From assembly GCF_913064665.1 (NCBI RefSeq), contig NZ_CAJYBT010000022.1:1-54174 (forward strand): a DNA stretch of 54,174 nt. The letters run 5' to 3'. The notes beneath the pieces were generated by a model that ran no database searches, was not told where the DNA came from, and worked only from the letters and a program-made list of their open reading frames with translations. The position numbers and the translations under genes are program-made. Of this stretch, positions 24,672 through 33,953 are shown one piece after another (position 1 is the stretch's first letter; each line of letters opens with the position of its first letter). Source of the stretch: an uncultured Thioclava sp. GTDB taxonomy: Bacteria; Pseudomonadota; Alphaproteobacteria; Rhodobacterales; Rhodobacteraceae.

Positions 24672-25724
24672 TCAGGTGAGAAGCTCGTAGTCCTTGATCA
24701 GATTCCCATAGCGGACACGCAAAGTTGCGTCGAAATCAGCGACGCTGAGCGTCAGCGCAGACCCAAAGAGCGCGCGCGCTTCTGTGGCGGGATCACAGTC
24801 CAAGTCGAGTAGCCCATCTGCCGCAGCCAATTTTGCAAGAACGGCCGGCTCAAGTTTGATGAGCCCAATCAGCCGATTCAGCGCCGCCTTGTCGCCGCGA
24901 CTTTCATACAGCGCGTTGAGTTGGCGCGACCGTGCCGCTGTGCGTTTGGTGAATACGCCTTTCTTGTCCGCCTCAAGAAGCGGGGCATAATCGAGATAAA
25001 AGCGCAGCAGTTTGAGCTGCCAGTGTAGCGACGTCATGCCGTCGAAATGGACCAACCAGCTTTCAGGCAGAAACGGCCCCGGCTTTAGCGAGCCCTCGCG
25101 TCTCATCGCCTCTTCTTGTGCACCATCGCGCGGCACGGGAAAGTGGATACGGATGCGCAGATCAGCCTGCCCAGTGCGAACGAAGGACTTGCCGATGACA
25201 TGGCCGGTCAAGCCGCGCGTGGTCATCTCAGCAAGGTCCCCATAGATTTCGCGGATCAAAGCTGGATGGGGCGGCAACATTTTGCGGATCCGCCCATCAA
25301 ACAAACCGACCTGCGGCTGATCGGCCTCAAAGATCCGCTCGGCCATTTGTGGTCGGCAAAACGCGATCTCTGCGGGCACCTCGGACAGCGCGTGCGCGAC
25401 CTCCGTTTTTGAGACAAGAAATTCATCGGCATCGCAGAAAAAGAACCAATCGGTGGTGCATTGCGCATAGCCGCGATTGGCATTTTTGATTTGGCGCATG
25501 AGATGTCCTGGCGGGCGCTTGCCGTTTGTCTCAAGCCAATATTTTTCGGTGCAAAGAGTCAGCCGCACACCATCAATCTTTGACAGCATCTCGACGGTCG
25601 TGTCATCAGGGGCATCGAGAAACAGATGCACCTCCTGAGCGCCCAAAGCGAGGTAGTGCGCGGCAAAGGCACATAGCAGTTCAGGCGGTTCTGCGACGGT
25701 GGAACAGACTGACCAGCTGGCCAT
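24672..25724 (-). CDS. Glycosyltransferase family 2-type protein
   Basis: A protein of 350 residues of the Glyco_tranf_2_4 group. Near the N-terminus VCSTVAEPPELLCAFAAHYL is followed by GAQEVHLFLDAPDD, and the nucleotide-sugar/metal motif is in DWFFFCDADEFL. No membrane span is seen, so it acts at the cytoplasmic face. AAAGGAG stands just before the ATG; a few extra codons from a TTG at 25760 are rejected. It is the last gene of the minus-strand polysaccharide series that starts with rfbC, 58 nt after the other glycosyltransferase. Donor and acceptor are not known. Confidence 0.82.
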   Translation of the reverse strand: MASWSVCSTVAEPPELLCAFAAHYLALGAQEVHLFLDAPDDTTVEMLSKIDGVRLTLCTEKYWLETNGKRPPGHLMRQIKNANRGYAQCTTDWFFFCDADEFLVSKTEVAHALSEVPAEIAFCRPQMAERIFEADQPQVGLFDGRIRKMLPPHPALIREIYGDLAEMTTRGLTGHVIGKSFVRTGQADLRIRIHFPVPRDGAQEEAMRREGSLKPGPFLPESWLVHFDGMTSLHWQLKLLRFYLDYAPLLEADKKGVFTKRTAARSRQLNALYESRGDKAALNRLIGLIKLEPAVLAKLAAADGLLDLDCDPATEARALFGSALTLSVADFDATLRVRYGNLIKDYELLT

Positions 25725-25782
25725 GGCGTAACTCCTTTGGTGCCCGTAGATAAGGCGCAACCTGACGGATTTGCGAGCCTGT

Positions 25783-26820
25783 TTATCGCTTCTCAGCCCA
25801 AGCTAAAATCGTTTTATGTGCAACATTGGTGCGTCGCAAAAGACCGTCGCGCAGTGCGCGCCCAATCAAAGCCAGAAACAGCAATCGCTCGCCTTGGTGG
25901 TGGCGTGCCTTGGTCAGCCATTTCGGCACAATGACCAAAAGCACTGGCCAAAATAGCCAACCCGCCGCCATCCGATACAGCAGCAACAGGTTGCGATGGT
26001 AATAATAGGCCTTCCAGAGCGGGTGAAAACGGCCGCGTTGGGAGCTCGCAAATGTTGAACAATCATGCTCAAAACGCAGGTCAGGCGCAAAGGCGATCCG
26101 GCCGCCCTTCATCGACAACCCAAGCGTATACAGCCCGTCATCGCCATATAGAAACAGCCCGGGATCGGGCAGCCCGGCCAGGGCAAGACCCTTGCGCGAG
26201 ATAAAGAAGCCCACAAAAGACGTGACGTCGATGTTAAGGGAATCCGTGCCTTCGTAAGCCTCGGGCGTTACATGAAACCCGTCGCGCCCCTGCAGCAGCG
26301 TGCGCCAGAATGCGCGCCCGTTTGAGAACGGATTGCGCGAGGGGCGGTTCATTTCACAAATCCGGCCATCGGGAAAATAGACCGCTGCGGCGAGCGCATC
26401 CCATTGCGACAAATCGCGGGTGTGAAACGCACTCAACGCGCCCGGCTCCGGGCGGGCATCATCGTCCATCACGACCATCCAATCGGGATCAAAACGATCC
26501 CGCGCCAAGGCCATGCCGCCCGCAAATCCTCCGGCACCGCCAAGATTGGTTTCGCTGCGCGACACCACAAGTCGCGGGTCGTGTTGCGATGCCAGCCAAG
26601 CCGCGCTGCCATCATTTGAGGCGTTGTCAAAGACGATGACGGCCTGCAAATCCTCGGCCGCGCTGTGCAGCAGGCGCGACAGGGTCACCTTGAGCTGAGG
26701 CAGCCGATTGTAGGTCACGACCACGGCCACCAAACGGCTCGCCGGGCGACCTTGGCTGTCGCTTGCGTTGCCGCTTGTGTCCAAATAGCCATTCCTTCGC
26801 TTGGCCGTCCCAAAAGGCAT
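25783..26820 (-). CDS. GT2 glycosyltransferase (rhamnosyl/galactofuranosyl-type)
   Basis: A 345-residue GT-A fold transferase. N-terminal VAVVVTYNRLPQLKVTLSRL and FDNASNDGSAAWL give the nucleotide-binding half; NLGGAGGFAGGM and the metal motif VVMDDDARPEPG are like those of rhamnosyl- and galactofuranosyltransferases (GlfT group). A hydrophobic stretch near the C-terminus (AGWLFWPVLLVIVP) may attach it to the membrane. It follows rfbA by 8 nt, so it is the first user of dTDP-rhamnose encoded in the operon. Donor specificity is inferred from context. Confidence 0.84.
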   Translation of the reverse strand: MPFGTAKRRNGYLDTSGNASDSQGRPASRLVAVVVTYNRLPQLKVTLSRLLHSAAEDLQAVIVFDNASNDGSAAWLASQHDPRLVVSRSETNLGGAGGFAGGMALARDRFDPDWMVVMDDDARPEPGALSAFHTRDLSQWDALAAAVYFPDGRICEMNRPSRNPFSNGRAFWRTLLQGRDGFHVTPEAYEGTDSLNIDVTSFVGFFISRKGLALAGLPDPGLFLYGDDGLYTLGLSMKGGRIAFAPDLRFEHDCSTFASSQRGRFHPLWKAYYYHRNLLLLYRMAAGWLFWPVLLVIVPKWLTKARHHQGERLLFLALIGRALRDGLLRRTNVAHKTILAWAEKR

Positions 26821-26828
26821 TTCTGCCC

Positions 26829-27707
26829 CTAAGTCTCAGAGATCAGGCGTTTCAGATAGGTACCATAGCTGTTTTTGCCAAATTGATTGGCACGTTTTAT
26901 GAGGTCGTCAGCGCTGATCCAGCCATTCGAAAAGGCAATCTCATCGGGGCTGCCGCTTTGCAAACCCTGGCGCTGCTCAAGCGTGCGCACGAAATTCCCT
27001 GCATCCAGCAGGCTGGCATGGGTGCCGGTATCGAGCCAAGCATAGCCGCGCCCCATTTGTTTGACGGACAAAGCGCCGTCGGCAAGATACATCTCAAGAA
27101 GCGAGGCGATTTCGAGTTCACCGCGCGCCGATGGGGTCACGTCTCGGGCGCGCCGTGATGCGGTTTCATCTAAGAAATAAAGCCCCGTGACCGCGTAGTT
27201 TGATGGCGGCATAGCGGGTTTCTCGACAATCGCGCGCACTTGACCGCTCGCGTCGAAATCCACCACGCCGTAGCGCTCTGGGTCGGAGACGTGATAGCCA
27301 AAAACGGTGCCGCCAACCGCCGCGCGATCGGCCTCTTGTAGCAAGATCGGCAGACCATGGCCGAAAAAGATATTGTCGCCCAGCACCATTGCCGAAGGCG
27401 CGCCACCCAGAAAATCCTCGGCGAGAATATAGGCCTGCGCAAGGCCATCCGGGGTGGGTTGCGTGATGTAGTCCAGCGAGATGCCCCACTGGCTGCCATC
27501 TCCCAGCGTGCGGCGAAATTGGTCTTGATCGACGGGGGTTGTGATGATCGCGATCTCACGGATGCCCGACAGCATCAACGTGGTCAGCGGGTAATAAATC
27601 ATCGGTTTGTCATAGATCGGGAGCAGTTGTTTGGATACGCCGATGGTGATCGGATATAGCCGCGTGCCCGTGCCACCCGCCAGAATTATGCCTTTGCGTT
27701 GGGTCAT
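26829..27707 (-). CDS. rfbA: Glucose-1-phosphate thymidylyltransferase
   Basis: Makes dTDP-glucose from dTTP and glucose 1-phosphate, step 1 of dTDP-L-rhamnose synthesis. Of 292 residues, normal for the family. KGIILAGGTGTRLYPIT is the nucleotide-binding motif at residues 4-20; LLPIYDKPMIYYPL and LGDNIFFGHGL are further landmarks. ATG 27707 is chosen; the open extension upstream lies inside rfbD. The start overlaps the rfbD stop by 4 nt. Confidence 0.95.
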   Translation of the reverse strand: MTQRKGIILAGGTGTRLYPITIGVSKQLLPIYDKPMIYYPLTTLMLSGIREIAIITTPVDQDQFRRTLGDGSQWGISLDYITQPTPDGLAQAYILAEDFLGGAPSAMVLGDNIFFGHGLPILLQEADRAAVGGTVFGYHVSDPERYGVVDFDASGQVRAIVEKPAMPPSNYAVTGLYFLDETASRRARDVTPSARGELEIASLLEMYLADGALSVKQMGRGYAWLDTGTHASLLDAGNFVRTLEQRQGLQSGSPDEIAFSNGWISADDLIKRANQFGKNSYGTYLKRLISET

Positions 27708-28549
27708 CGCGCCGCCTCCAGATCGCTGAGAATACGTGCCAACCCGGCGCGCCAATCGGGGGCTTCGATCCCGAAATCCTGCCGTAGCCGCGTGCAATCG
27801 AGCCGCGAATTGCGTGGGCGTGCGGCGGGGGTCGGGTAGTCTTGGCTGGCAATGCCGGTGACGGTCACGTCGCGATGGGCCTGCGCGAAAATCTCACACG
27901 CAAAGTCTTTCCAACTGACCCAAGGCGCGCCGCCGTAATGATACAGCCCGCCCCCTTGACCCGCGCCAATCGGCGCCGCGATGCGCAGCAATGTTGCGGC
28001 GATATCGGCTGCCGGGGTTGGCCCGCCAATTTGGTCATCCACAATGGTAAGCGCGTCGCGGGTCTGCGACAGGCGCAGCATCGTCTTGACGAAGTTATTG
28101 CCATGAGACGACACAACCCAGCTGGTGCGCAAAATTGCGTAGCGTCCGCCCGCTTGGGCAATGCCCTGCTCGCCTGCCAACTTCGAGCGGCCATAGGCGT
28201 TCAGCGGGGCCACGCGATCATCGACCTGCCAGGGCGCATCGCCCGAGCCATCAAAAACGTAATCGGTTGAGATATGCAGAAACGGGATGCCTTTGGCGGC
28301 GCAGGCCTGCGCCATCGCGCTGGGGGAAGCAGCGTTGATCACGGTGGCCAAGGCCTCTTCGTCTTCGGCGCGATCAACAGCGGTGTAGGCGGCGGCATTG
28401 ATCACGCAAGTGGCGTCGCTGTCGCGGATCGCTTGGGCGCAGGCTGCCGGATCGCTGAGATCAGCGGCGTCGCGGCCCAATGCGACAACCTCGGCTTGGC
28501 GCTGCAATTCGCATGCGACCTGACCGGTTTTGCCAAACACAAGGATCAT
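27704..28549 (-). CDS. rfbD: dTDP-4-dehydrorhamnose reductase
   Basis: Final step of dTDP-L-rhamnose synthesis; NADPH-dependent SDR-type reductase of 281 residues. [15 protein letters not shown] is the Rossmann glycine motif, [14 protein letters not shown] is characteristic of RmlD, and YGRSKLAGE gives the catalytic Tyr and Lys. ATG 28549 overlaps the rfbB stop by 4 nt; the longer open frame has no family features. One of four consecutive coupled genes rfbC-rfbB-rfbD-rfbA. Confidence 0.95.
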   Translation of the reverse strand: MILVFGKTGQVACELQRQAEVVALGRDAADLSDPAACAQAIRDSDATCVINAAAYTAVDRAEDEEALATVINAASPSAMAQACAAKGIPFLHISTDYVFDGSGDAPWQVDDRVAPLNAYGRSKLAGEQGIAQAGGRYAILRTSWVVSSHGNNFVKTMLRLSQTRDALTIVDDQIGGPTPAADIAATLLRIAAPIGAGQGGGLYHYGGAPWVSWKDFACEIFAQAHRDVTVTGIASQDYPTPAARPRNSRLDCTRLRQDFGIEAPDWRAGLARILSDLEAAR

Positions 28550-29595
28550 GCCTTGACCCCAAGCCGCTGGCCCACGCCCGTGCGGGTTTGCAGTGCGCGC
28601 CACCAATCTTCGTGATCGAGATACCACTGCACGGTCTTCTCAAGCCCCTGTTGAACGCTCACACTGGGCCGCCAACCCAGTTCCGTGCGAATACGCGTGG
28701 GATCAATCGCATAGCGCGCATCATGCCCGGGGCGGTCGGTGACAAAGGTGATCTGATCTGCATAGGAACCGCTGGGCTTTGGTTTTTTCTGATCGAGAAT
28801 GGCGCACAGCGTTTTGACCAAGTCGAGGTTTGAACACTCGTTTTCGCCGCCGATATTGTAGCTGCGCCCCGAAACGCCCTTTTCGAGCACCAGCAACAAA
28901 GCATCGGCGTGATCCTCGACATAAAGCCAGTCGCGGATATTAGAGCCATCGCCATAGATCGGCAGTTTGGCCCCCGCCAAGGCGTTGAGGATGATCACCG
29001 GGATCAGCTTTTCGGGGAAATGGAACGGGCCATAATTGTTTGAGCAATTGCTGAGCACGACGGGCAGGCCATAGGTTTCGTGCCAGGCGCGCACCAGATG
29101 ATCCGAGCTTGCCTTTGAGGCCGAATAGGGCGAGCGCGGATCATAGGGGGTTGTCTCGGTGAATTTGACACTCGGATCATTGGGCAAAGAGCCAAACACC
29201 TCATCCGTCGAGATGTGATGAAAGCGGAAAGTGGCGGGCTTGCCTTGATCGGACCAGTAGCGGCGCGCGGCCTCGAGCATGTTGAACGTGCCGGTGATAT
29301 TGGTCTCGATGAAATCGCCCGGCCCGTCGATGGAACGATCAACATGGCTCTCGGCGGCCAAATGCATCACCGCATCGGGGCGGTGCTGGGAAAACACCCG
29401 ATCCAGGGACGCGCGGTCGCGGATATCGACGTGCTCAAAGGCGTAGCGGTCGCTGCCCGAAACGTTGGCGACGTTCTCAAGGCAGGCCGCATAGGTCAGC
29501 GCGTCAAGATTGATGACATGATGACCGCGCGCCACTGCAAGCCGCACAACCGCGGATCCGATAAATCCTGCCCCGCCGGTGACCAAAAGCTTCAT
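28546..29595 (-). CDS. rfbB: dTDP-glucose 4,6-dehydratase
   Basis: Extended SDR enzyme (349 residues) that converts dTDP-glucose to dTDP-4-keto-6-deoxyglucose with bound [21 protein letters not shown] is the NAD motif, [15 protein letters not shown] and [11 protein letters not shown] are typical, and the catalytic YSASK sits in [17 protein letters not shown] 29595 is chosen over 29610 since the first residues then match the family. It overlaps the rfbC stop and the rfbD start by 4 nt each. Confidence 0.96.
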   Translation of the reverse strand: MKLLVTGGAGFIGSAVVRLAVARGHHVINLDALTYAACLENVANVSGSDRYAFEHVDIRDRASLDRVFSQHRPDAVMHLAAESHVDRSIDGPGDFIETNITGTFNMLEAARRYWSDQGKPATFRFHHISTDEVFGSLPNDPSVKFTETTPYDPRSPYSASKASSDHLVRAWHETYGLPVVLSNCSNNYGPFHFPEKLIPVIILNALAGAKLPIYGDGSNIRDWLYVEDHADALLLVLEKGVSGRSYNIGGENECSNLDLVKTLCAILDQKKPKPSGSYADQITFVTDRPGHDARYAIDPTRIRTELGWRPSVSVQQGLEKTVQWYLDHEDWWRALQTRTGVGQRLGVKA

Positions 29596-30164
29596 GATCC
29601 ACCATCCCAAATGAACGGGCTGTCGAGATCAGCGAACCGGCCTGCCTCGGCATCTTTTTGCGACAATACGGGTTCCACGCCCTCAGCGAGCGCCCAGTCA
29701 ATGGCGACGTCAGGATCGTTCCAGCGGATCGTCCCTTCGCTTTGGGGCGCGTAATAGTCGGTGCATTTATAAATGATCTCGGTGCTTGGTTCGCGGGTGA
29801 TGAACCCATGCGCAAATCCGGCGGGGATCAGCAATTGCCGCCCATTCTCAAAGCTGAGTTCAGTCCCAAACCACTGACCGTAAGTCGGGCTGCCCTTGCG
29901 GATATCAACCGCCACATCCCACAACCGCCCGCGCCCACATCGCACCAGTTTATCCTGCGCGTGAGGCGGCGCTTGAAAATGCAGACCGCGGATTGTGCCC
30001 ACGGCTTGCGATAGCGAATGATTGTCTTGCACGAAATCGAAATTGAGCTGGTTTTGCGCAAAAGACCTTGCACTAAAGGTTTCGCAGAAAAACCCGCGAG
30101 CGTCGCCAAAACGCTTGGGGGTTAAGACAAGGACGCCCGCGAGGGGAGTTTGTTCTATAAGCAC
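29592..30164 (-). CDS. rfbC: dTDP-4-dehydrorhamnose 3,5-epimerase
   Basis: A cupin-fold epimerase of 190 residues, step 3 of dTDP-L-rhamnose synthesis and first gene of the operon. [19 protein letters not shown] holds the substrate-binding Arg; [18 protein letters not shown] contains the catalytic His; [22 protein letters not shown] is a further landmark. The start is taken as GTG 30164 because GAGAGG stands 5 nt upstream and the protein then begins like its relatives ([11 protein letters not shown]); a TTG at 30200 would add 12 residues. The 189-nt gap to flgI on the far side shows no gene. Confidence 0.92.
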   Translation of the reverse strand: MLIEQTPLAGVLVLTPKRFGDARGFFCETFSARSFAQNQLNFDFVQDNHSLSQAVGTIRGLHFQAPPHAQDKLVRCGRGRLWDVAVDIRKGSPTYGQWFGTELSFENGRQLLIPAGFAHGFITREPSTEIIYKCTDYYAPQSEGTIRWNDPDVAIDWALAEGVEPVLSQKDAEAGRFADLDSPFIWDGGS

Positions 30165-30353
30165 GCGGGCCTCTCGTTGCGCCAGATCGGATGGGGGCAA
30201 AATGGTCTAGAATGAACAAGATTGCCAGTAGCGAAACGCGTATCAGCGGTCGGTATGGGGCCTGCGGGTGCCTTGCCCCGCCAAGACGAGGCCGCACTTG
30301 CTGCGAAAGAGGTTGCTAGCGCGCTTTGCCAATGTTGATTTCACTTGGCCTGC

Positions 30354-31454
30354 TCAATTCACCACGAATTCGGCGTGCAAGGCACCTGCAGCGTTGATGC
30401 TTTTGAGAATGTCGATCATATCGCGCGGACTGACCCCAAGCGCATTCAGTCCGGCTACCACTTGCGACAATGTGCTACCTTCGGTCACTTCAGCCATGCG
30501 GATGCCGGGTTCTTCGGTGATCGTAGCTTTTGAGCGCGGCACAACCACGGTTTCCCCTTCTGAAAAGGGGTTTGGTTGAACGACGATCGGGCTTTCTTCG
30601 ACCTTAAGTGTCAGGTTTCCTTGGCTGACCGCGACGCGCGAAATACGTACATCTTGGCCCATAACAATGGTGCCAGAGCGTTGATCAACGACCACGCGGG
30701 CGCGTTGTTCTGGCTCGACTCCAAGATTCTCGATTTGGCCAATAGCGTGCGCAACCGAGCGCGCGCGGGTGGATTTGATATCAAGTGCGACTGTCCCACC
30801 ATCAAGCATCTCGGCCACGCGCCGCCCGAATTCAAGATTGATGACGGCTTCAATCCGGCTCGCCGTGGTGAAGTCAGGGGCGCGCAGAGCCAAACGTACG
30901 ACGCTCAAATCATTGATCGCAAAATCGATTTCACGCTCTACGCGGCCGCCGGCTGGGATGTTTCCAGAGGTCGGAACACCTTGGGTCACCTTTGCGCCAG
31001 CACCTTCAGCCACCGTACCGCCCGCAATAATCGTCCCTTGCGAGACAACGTAGATTTCGCCATCGGCTGCCTTGAGGGGAGTCATCACTAAGGTCCCGCC
31101 CAACAGACTTTTAGCGTCACCGATGGCTGAGACTGTGACATCGATTTGGCTGCCTGCGCGCGAAAAGGGGGGCATTGTCGCGGTGACCAAGACGGCGGCG
31201 ACGTTTTTCGGCCGAAACTGTTCGCCGGTAACGTTAACGCCCAGCCGTTCAAGCATGTTTGACATGATCTCTTCGGTGAAAGGCGCGTTACGCAACCCAT
31301 CGCCCGTGCCATTGAGGCCTACAACTAGGCCATAGCCGACCAGATCGTTGCCGCGCACTCCGTCAAATTCGACAAGATCCTTGATCCGGATCGGTGTGGC
31401 TGCGGACAGCGTTGGCAAGAGGGCTAGGCACAGCGCGAAGAGGAGCTTCAGCAT
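30354..31454 (-). CDS. flgI: Flagellar P-ring protein FlgI
   Basis: Builds the periplasmic P-ring around the flagellar rod. Of 366 residues with a signal peptide (MLKLLFALCLALLPTLSAAT). Family landmarks are RIKDLVEFDGVRGNDLVGYG and LVVGLNGTGDGLRN near the N-terminus, LGVNVTGEQFRPKNVAAVLV, and the C-terminal TLSQVVAGLNALGVSPRDMI. It is the last gene of the flagellar unit, and its start overlaps the flgL stop by one base. Confidence 0.96.
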   Translation of the reverse strand: MLKLLFALCLALLPTLSAATPIRIKDLVEFDGVRGNDLVGYGLVVGLNGTGDGLRNAPFTEEIMSNMLERLGVNVTGEQFRPKNVAAVLVTATMPPFSRAGSQIDVTVSAIGDAKSLLGGTLVMTPLKAADGEIYVVSQGTIIAGGTVAEGAGAKVTQGVPTSGNIPAGGRVEREIDFAINDLSVVRLALRAPDFTTASRIEAVINLEFGRRVAEMLDGGTVALDIKSTRARSVAHAIGQIENLGVEPEQRARVVVDQRSGTIVMGQDVRISRVAVSQGNLTLKVEESPIVVQPNPFSEGETVVVPRSKATITEEPGIRMAEVTEGSTLSQVVAGLNALGVSPRDMIDILKSINAAGALHAEFVVN

Positions 31455-32467
31455 TACAGGTAATCCGCCAGAGACAGCCGCGACAGTCGCGACGTCAACG
31501 TATAAAGAGTTTCAAGCTGAGTGTTGACGGCCTCAAGGGCGGTCGCGCTTTCGTAGGGATCCGCTGAAATCAAATCGTTTCGCGCTAGCTTTAGGGCCGT
31601 GCTTTCGGCTTGGTTGCGGGTCTGGGTATCGGCGATTTTGCCTTGTTTTGCGCCGATGTCAGCCGCCAGCGCTGTCAGGCGGGAATTGCCCGAAAGAATT
31701 CGTTCGCCCGACGCAGTCGCCAAGGTTGAGCGGGCCTGTTGATCCCCAGCGAACAACCCATCTGCCATCAGCGAAGCGATCGCAAATCCCTTGAGCGCGT
31801 CGCGAATGCGCGGATCAGAGGCAGAGCTATCGATCGACGTTGTTTCACCATCCGCAATGCGAAAGGTCAGGCCAAGGCTATCGTCGCCGCGATAGGCCGT
31901 GTCGACAAAACCGCCCCCGCCCGCAGGGGCAGCGAACCAATCGTCAATTATGGTGAGCGCATCATCGGCTGATATCGCCCCTGCAATCTCGGTTTTCAAA
32001 GCTGCCAGGATATCTGCGGGGTCGGCCAAAGGCGCGGTATCTGTCGCCGCGCCCGAAAATACATAGCGGCCTGCCACGTTGGTATTGAGCGCAGAAATGA
32101 TGGTGCTAAATTTCTGCGCAGCGTCGGTAACGGAAACATCAAGCAACGTCGGGCTGAAATTTGTTGCGGCAGACATCAATGTGGTGCCGACATCATCTGA
32201 CAGGGATTGGATCACACCCAGCGTCTGTTGCATCGTATCCGTCGTAAGGGCCGCTTCGGTCGAGACAACCTTGTAGCTGTCCATCATCGACAAGCTGCGG
32301 TTGAGGCCGGACAGCGACGTGAAATCACCGGCGACAGCGGCACCGATATCTTGTTTGACGCCGCTGACGACCTCATGCGTGAGCTGTGACAGAGTGGTCT
32401 TGAGTTGCGTGTTGTGTTGGCGCAGTTGAAAGCTTTGGGCCATGTCGCCGATGGAAACGTAGTTCAT
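31454..32467 (-). CDS. flgL: Flagellar hook-associated protein FlgL
   Basis: Junction protein (HAP3) between hook and filament, 337 residues, exported by the flagellar type III route without a signal peptide. The flagellin-like N-terminal helix (SIGDMAQSFQLRQHNTQLKT) and the C-terminal helix (ALEAVNTQLETLYTLTSRLS) can pair in a coiled coil; the divergent middle (residues about 100-270) is the exposed domain. It lies 1 nt after flgK and shares one base with flgI. Confidence 0.9.
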   Translation of the reverse strand: MNYVSIGDMAQSFQLRQHNTQLKTTLSQLTHEVVSGVKQDIGAAVAGDFTSLSGLNRSLSMMDSYKVVSTEAALTTDTMQQTLGVIQSLSDDVGTTLMSAATNFSPTLLDVSVTDAAQKFSTIISALNTNVAGRYVFSGAATDTAPLADPADILAALKTEIAGAISADDALTIIDDWFAAPAGGGGFVDTAYRGDDSLGLTFRIADGETTSIDSSASDPRIRDALKGFAIASLMADGLFAGDQQARSTLATASGERILSGNSRLTALAADIGAKQGKIADTQTRNQAESTALKLARNDLISADPYESATALEAVNTQLETLYTLTSRLSRLSLADYL

Positions 32468-32468
32468 G

Positions 32469-33923
32469 TTACATCTCCAGAAGGGTTTGAATGAGGGTGT
32501 CGACAGTCTGCATCACTTTCGCATTGGCCGCATAACTGCGTTCCACTTGCAAAAGGGTCTGCAGTTCTTGATCGGTATCCACTCCATCGGCGAGCACCAG
32601 GTCATTGAGCGTTTGATGACGCGCTGACGCGAAGCTTTCCGTTGTTTCTGCATTTTGCCGCTTGGTTGAAAACTCTGATATCAGATTGGCCGCAAGGCTG
32701 GACGCGCTGTGTTTTGAGGCACCGAAGTCACCAGAGGCGGGTGTCGTTTGCGCTGTCAGCGCATCGGTAAGTGCCGACAGAGTCTGCGAATTTCCGACCG
32801 AGCCCGCGCTGGTCGCGCCAAGACCGTCACGCAAATGCCAAAGCGCTCCGCCTTGATCGGGGTCGGCGATCGCGTTGATGGAAATGCGGCCTGACAGCCC
32901 AAGTTCATCGGTGATATCAAGCGCCCCACCAGCATCGGTGAACAGCCCCGGATCTCCAGCGTTCAATGTTGGGTCGATCGCGGGGTCGGAAAACCGTTCG
33001 ATCAAGTTGCGAGCATAGGCGTCAAGTTGGATTTGCGCCTGTGGGGCCAGCTCATCTCGGATCACGAACAACGCGCCAAGTGAGCCGCCACCCATCAGCC
33101 GATCCTCACCCGTAGCGATCTGCGTGCCGTTGATCGTCAGGCCAGAAAGGGCTCCGGAGCCCTGCGTCATGTCCGGGGTAATCACGCCCACGGGCTCAAA
33201 CCCGATTTTGGCCGGATTGCCTTCAAGTAAAACCGCGCCACCCGTCGTGACGAGGCTGATCTGTTGATTGTCGCGCGCCACTTGGCGCACGGGCACGATC
33301 GTGGAGACTTGATCTACCAAGACCTGACGCTGATCCAGCAAGGCGCTGATATCGTGACCCGAAGTGCGATCGGAGAGGATAGAGGCGTTGAGCGTGTCAA
33401 TCTGCCCCAGCGTTTCATTCAGACGGTCAACTTGAGAGGCGATCGACTGATCGGCCGTCATGCGCGCGCGCTGGATGTTGTCGCTGGTCTCGTTGAGATG
33501 GGTTGTTATCGCTTTTGCGGCATCCAGGACGGCTGTCAAACGCGGTTCGCTGTCAGGACGGCTCGCGGCCGCGACCAGAGTTGCCTCAAGGTTAGACATC
33601 TGCGTGGAGAGCGAGCCTGCCTCTTCGGGGTTCCCCAGCCAACCTTCCATCTGCGAGAAGAAATCTGTTCGCATACTGGCATTCTGGGCGCTGGCATCGG
33701 CCAATCGACGGTCTTGCAGCACCGTTTCATTGACCGCGCGATTGATGCCGGTCACCGCGACGCCCGCACCGCGGGTGCCGAGAATTTGCGAGGTTAATTG
33801 CACCTCGCGCCGGGCATAGCCTTCGGTCATTGCATTGGCGGTATTGGAGGCCACGACCTCTGCCATCCGCGATGCTGCAGTGAGCCCGGACAAAGCGTTG
33901 GATAGAGCGAGCGTAATACTCAT
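32469..33923 (-). CDS. flgK: Flagellar hook-associated protein FlgK
   Basis: First hook-filament junction protein (HAP1), 484 residues, short for the family. The N-terminal flagellar rod-type segment is SNALSGLTAASRMAEVVASN followed by TANAMTEGYARR; the C-terminal motif LLQVERSYAANAKVMQTVDT is the conserved end shared by hook and rod proteins. AGGAGG is two bases before ATG 33926 and five before ATG 33923; the second is better spaced. It follows flgE by 30 nt. Confidence 0.92.
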   Translation of the reverse strand: MSITLALSNALSGLTAASRMAEVVASNTANAMTEGYARREVQLTSQILGTRGAGVAVTGINRAVNETVLQDRRLADASAQNASMRTDFFSQMEGWLGNPEEAGSLSTQMSNLEATLVAAASRPDSEPRLTAVLDAAKAITTHLNETSDNIQRARMTADQSIASQVDRLNETLGQIDTLNASILSDRTSGHDISALLDQRQVLVDQVSTIVPVRQVARDNQQISLVTTGGAVLLEGNPAKIGFEPVGVITPDMTQGSGALSGLTINGTQIATGEDRLMGGGSLGALFVIRDELAPQAQIQLDAYARNLIERFSDPAIDPTLNAGDPGLFTDAGGALDITDELGLSGRISINAIADPDQGGALWHLRDGLGATSAGSVGNSQTLSALTDALTAQTTPASGDFGASKHSASSLAANLISEFSTKRQNAETTESFASARHQTLNDLVLADGVDTDQELQTLLQVERSYAANAKVMQTVDTLIQTLLEM

Positions 33924-33953
33924 CATGGCCTCCTATTTGTAATCCGATCCGGA